Source: Drosophila persimilis | Taxonomy: Eukaryota > Arthropoda > Insecta > Diptera > Drosophilidae | NCBI RefSeq assembly: GCF_003286085.1 | Contig: NW_020825354.1 | Span: 124,001 to 188,000, forward strand | DNA length: 64,000 nt | Direction of reading: 5' to 3' | In this document: positions 61,901-64,000 of the stretch, one piece after another | Numbering within the stretch: position 1 is the stretch's first letter | Layout: each line of letters opens with the position of its first letter | The notes under the pieces: generated by a model | The model's database searches: none | What the model was told of the DNA's origin: nothing | The model's input: only the letters and a program-made list of their open reading frames with translations | Program-made: the position numbers and the translations under genes

Positions 61901-64000
61901 GGTACTTCGAGCGAGAGCCGAGCTCCCCGAGCCCGGGACAGGCCAAGTCACGCTCCAAGTCCTTGGACGATCTGTTGGCCGGCGACATAGCTCCGGGGCA
62001 GTCGCTGCCCTTGCCCGACTGCGACTCCCAGGAGCCGCTGCACACGCTGGGCCTCTCCGAGAGCCGACTCAACGACCGGTACCACTCGGCCGAGCGCCTA
62101 GCCCCCATGGGCAAGGAGACGACACCCCGCTACCAGAAGTCCCAGAATGCCGCTCGCCGCTCCCACGCTGCATCGCACGGCTCCCACTCGAGCAAGTACG
62201 TCGACAAGTCGGAATACGCCACCCGCTCCTCCGCCATGTCCGACACCAGTGAGGCCCCGTCACTCGCCTCTCACGTCCGGCGGGTGCGGGTGCCGTCGCA
62301 AGCCTCGGACGTCGACCAGTTTCTGGACGACCTGTTCAGCCCGGTGCTCGATGGCTCCCTGGACGAGCTCTCCGACGCCAGATCCCTAGCAGCCAGCATC
62401 AGAGGAGGAGGCCAAAGGCAAGCCACTGCGGATGCACGTGCTCAAGCAGATAGGGAGTCGGAGTTGGAGTGGGAGGAGCTGGAGCTGGAAGACCTGGACG
62501 ACTACATCAACGAGCTATTGGAGCCGATCGAGGTGGCAGAAACGCTCAATATGCTTTCGGAGAAGCAGCAGCTGGTGGACTGCATCAAGGGTGGTGGCAG
62601 CACGGACCACGTAGCCACGGCCACAGCCACGACCACTGGCACGGGCGGCAGCAACGGAGGGGATCCGCTGATGCATCAGCTCATTCAGATGCCAGGGGAG
62701 ACGGACTCCGCCCCGGTCCTCTACCAGCAGCAAGTGCAGCGCGCCTTCCTCCAGTCTGCGATGGCCCAGAATCTGCAGATCCAGCAGCAGCTGCTCGCCC
62801 AGAACCAGGCGCTGCAGACGCTGCTCAGCCAGCAGGCGGCGGCAGCAGCGGCAGCTACCTCTGCCTCTCCTCCGCCCCCGCCGCCTGCCATGGGCAGCCT
62901 CTCCATATCGCCCCCGCCGCCGCAGTCGCCGCTGCGGCTGAAGGCCATGCGCACCAGCCTGGTGGTGATGGATTCAGTGCATCCGCCGGCGCCACCACCG
63001 CCACCGCCGATGCCGCCGCCGCTGGAGTGCAAGGACCCGTCCGAGACGCGTCACTTCCTCGACCCGTACGGTCGGGCCAAGACCGTGAGGATCGGCAAGT
63101 GGCGCTGGCCGCCGCCGCAGGGGGAGCCCCAGTTCCAGACCGAGGAGGACTTCTTCGCCTTCAAGATGCGCCAGCAGCAGCGCAAGACAACACCCCAGGC
63201 CCAGCACCAGCTGTCCGCCAACGGAGGCTCCGGCGGCAACGCCACGGCTATCGAGTGGGAGGAGTTCGAGATCGAAAGCCAGACGCCGCCGCCGCCGATG
63301 ATGGGCAGCAGCCTGACCACACAGCTTATGCGGAGCAGCATCCGCATGGAGACAACCACCACCACCACCTCCACCTCCACATCGGCGACTGCGGCCGCCT
63401 CCAGAGATGTGCAGGACGCAGGGCAGTCACCGCAGACCATGGTGACCACCACGAAGCTGGCGAAGAAGAGTTTCGAGATCGGTGCCGATCGCCCACCCCC
63501 CGGCAGCGTGGGAAAGCTGAAGCTCAGCTCCGAGATGCGCCAGCGCCTGGAGCAGGTCACAGCCGGCCACTCGGTTCGCTCAACGGTGTCCAACAAGTCG
63601 GAGCAACGGGCTCCGTCCAAGCTGGAGGACACCCGCAAGCTGATGCTCCAGCAGCAGCTTGGAGGACTCTTTGCTAGCGTCAGCGGTAGCGGGGCAGGTC
63701 ACGGCGGAGCAAACCACGGCGAGTCTCTGGCCACGGTGCGGACCCAGATTGAGCGGATGGAGGGCAAGCTATCTCCGCCGCCGGCCCCGCCCACGAGCGC
63801 CTGGCCGGGAGTGCTTCTGCCCCCGGCTCCCAGTGTGCCGGCTCCCCCGCCGCCCATTCGGCCGCCGAGCATGGCGCCTCCAGCTCCACCCCCGGCCCCC
63901 CAAAGTCCGCACGAGCGGACTCGCACACCAGAGCCGGAACCGGACTACCGCAAGGAGAACGTGCCCGCCTTCATCCAGCGCCAGGAGCGAGACACCTTTG
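55936..64000 (+). CDS. Myo10A: Myosin 10A (sisyphus), class XV MyTH4-FERM myosin, partial
   Basis: Exon 55936-56061 (MDWGEGDLVWFDPGMGHP..., 42 residues, start of the SH3-like N-terminal subdomain; ATG context GAGCCATGG) joins in phase 0 to a giant exon starting at 58372 (PQTFALQPGEG) that stays open to the window end, 1,918 codons so far. The motor has the P-loop GESGSGKT at about residue 155, switch I NDNSSRFGKY and switch II DIFGFE at about 431, so it should be an active ATPase. About three IQ motifs follow at 755-830 (IQRHVRGMLVRR, LQARWRGQR, AQRLWRGHQARR), then a MyTH4 domain at about 925-1075 (FKLILRWSNDKALEGP, LRDEIVVQICNQV). After it comes a long Pro/Ser/Gln-rich linker with polyproline runs. 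The SH3, second MyTH4 and FERM parts must lie beyond the window. In flies this myosin moves cargo in filopodia and acts in dorsal closure. Confidence 0.93.
56062..57370 (+). other. Myo10A: Myo10A intron between the SH3-like exon and the alternative exon
   Basis: 1.3 kb with a GGCTGTTGGCTGTTGGCTGT repeat at 56300, CTGGACTGGACTGGACTG at 56453 and ACAGCCCACAGCCCACAG at 57243. No gene or known repeat family. Confidence 0.5.
57371..57879 (+). promoter_or_regulatory. Myo10A: Candidate internal promoter of Myo10A
   Basis: CACACACTCACTCACTCTCC at 57393 followed by GATCAGAGCGATCGAAGCAA and GC-rich leader-like sequence up to the alternative ATG. No TATA box seen. Support is the abrupt change in composition and position upstream of a phase-compatible coding exon. 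Confidence 0.35.
57880..58146 (+). CDS. Myo10A: Possible alternative first coding exon of Myo10A
   Basis: A frame from ATG 57880 to a donor CGTCAT/GTGAGC, 89 codons, phase 0, exactly compatible with the 58372 exon. It encodes LALLSPHVLRRQRPASLEEM and EDLPLLPQHQQ, then RRLKGRYPQVVKRLSTLCSD, a basic segment with protein-like composition. It would replace the SH3-like start (MDWGEGDLV...). The 57370-57880 region before it looks like promoter and leader. The alternative reading is a cassette exon from acceptor ATGGCAG at 57915, also in phase 0. The ATG context is weak. Not confirmed. Confidence 0.5.

Overview
The window is nuclear DNA from a Drosophila of the obscura group (pseudoobscura/persimilis/miranda-like), X chromosome, Muller element A. 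The evidence is a complete period (per) gene with an expanded Asx-Ser-Gly-Ala-Asp-type pentapeptide array beside a short Thr-Gly tract, followed by vermilion, an EndoU gene and Myosin 10A, which are X-linked neighbours (10A) in D. melanogaster. Genes have short GT-AG introns, CAG/CAA-rich coding repeats and GC-rich exons in AT-rich surroundings. The species cannot be fixed from sequence alone.

Layout. 1-1450: wreck of a non-LTR retrotransposon. 1450-9500 (minus strand): per, seven coding exons (1806-6675), a probable 3'-UTR intron, a large first intron carrying a dispersed repeat, a TATA-like box near 8975 and a CACGTG E-box at 9480. 9500-16600: repeat-rich intergenic DNA with a broken Tc1-like element, obscura-type dispersed repeats and a hAT-type MITE. 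16600-34150 (plus): a large eight-exon gene for a low-complexity, polyglutamine-rich protein of about 2,300 residues that I cannot name; it holds two PP1-docking-like motif pairs. 34150-36240: repeats. 36241-38093 (plus): vermilion, six exons. 40335-42380 (plus): secreted EndoU-type endoribonuclease (CG2145-like), four exons. 43000-45262: dispersed repeat, an unidentified open frame, and a Transib-like element with intact terminal inverted repeats and a 5-bp target duplication. 45900-64000 (plus): Myosin 10A (sisyphus, myosin XV class), with a likely distal noncoding exon, a 9-kb intron containing a second non-LTR wreck and more repeats, an SH3-like first coding exon, a second possible first coding exon, and a giant exon running off the window end.

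The genes are independent transcription units with unrelated roles: circadian repression (per), kynurenine/ommochrome synthesis (v), RNA cleavage (EndoU) and actin-based transport (Myo10A). per lies about 30 kb from vermilion, whereas in D. melanogaster they are at 3B and 10A, which fits the extensive inversion history of Muller A. The most interesting unexplained items are the unnamed polyQ gene with its GxLK/RVxF pairs, the alternative Myo10A first exon, the dmpi8-like intron in the per 3' UTR, and the two elements with CACTATG termini.
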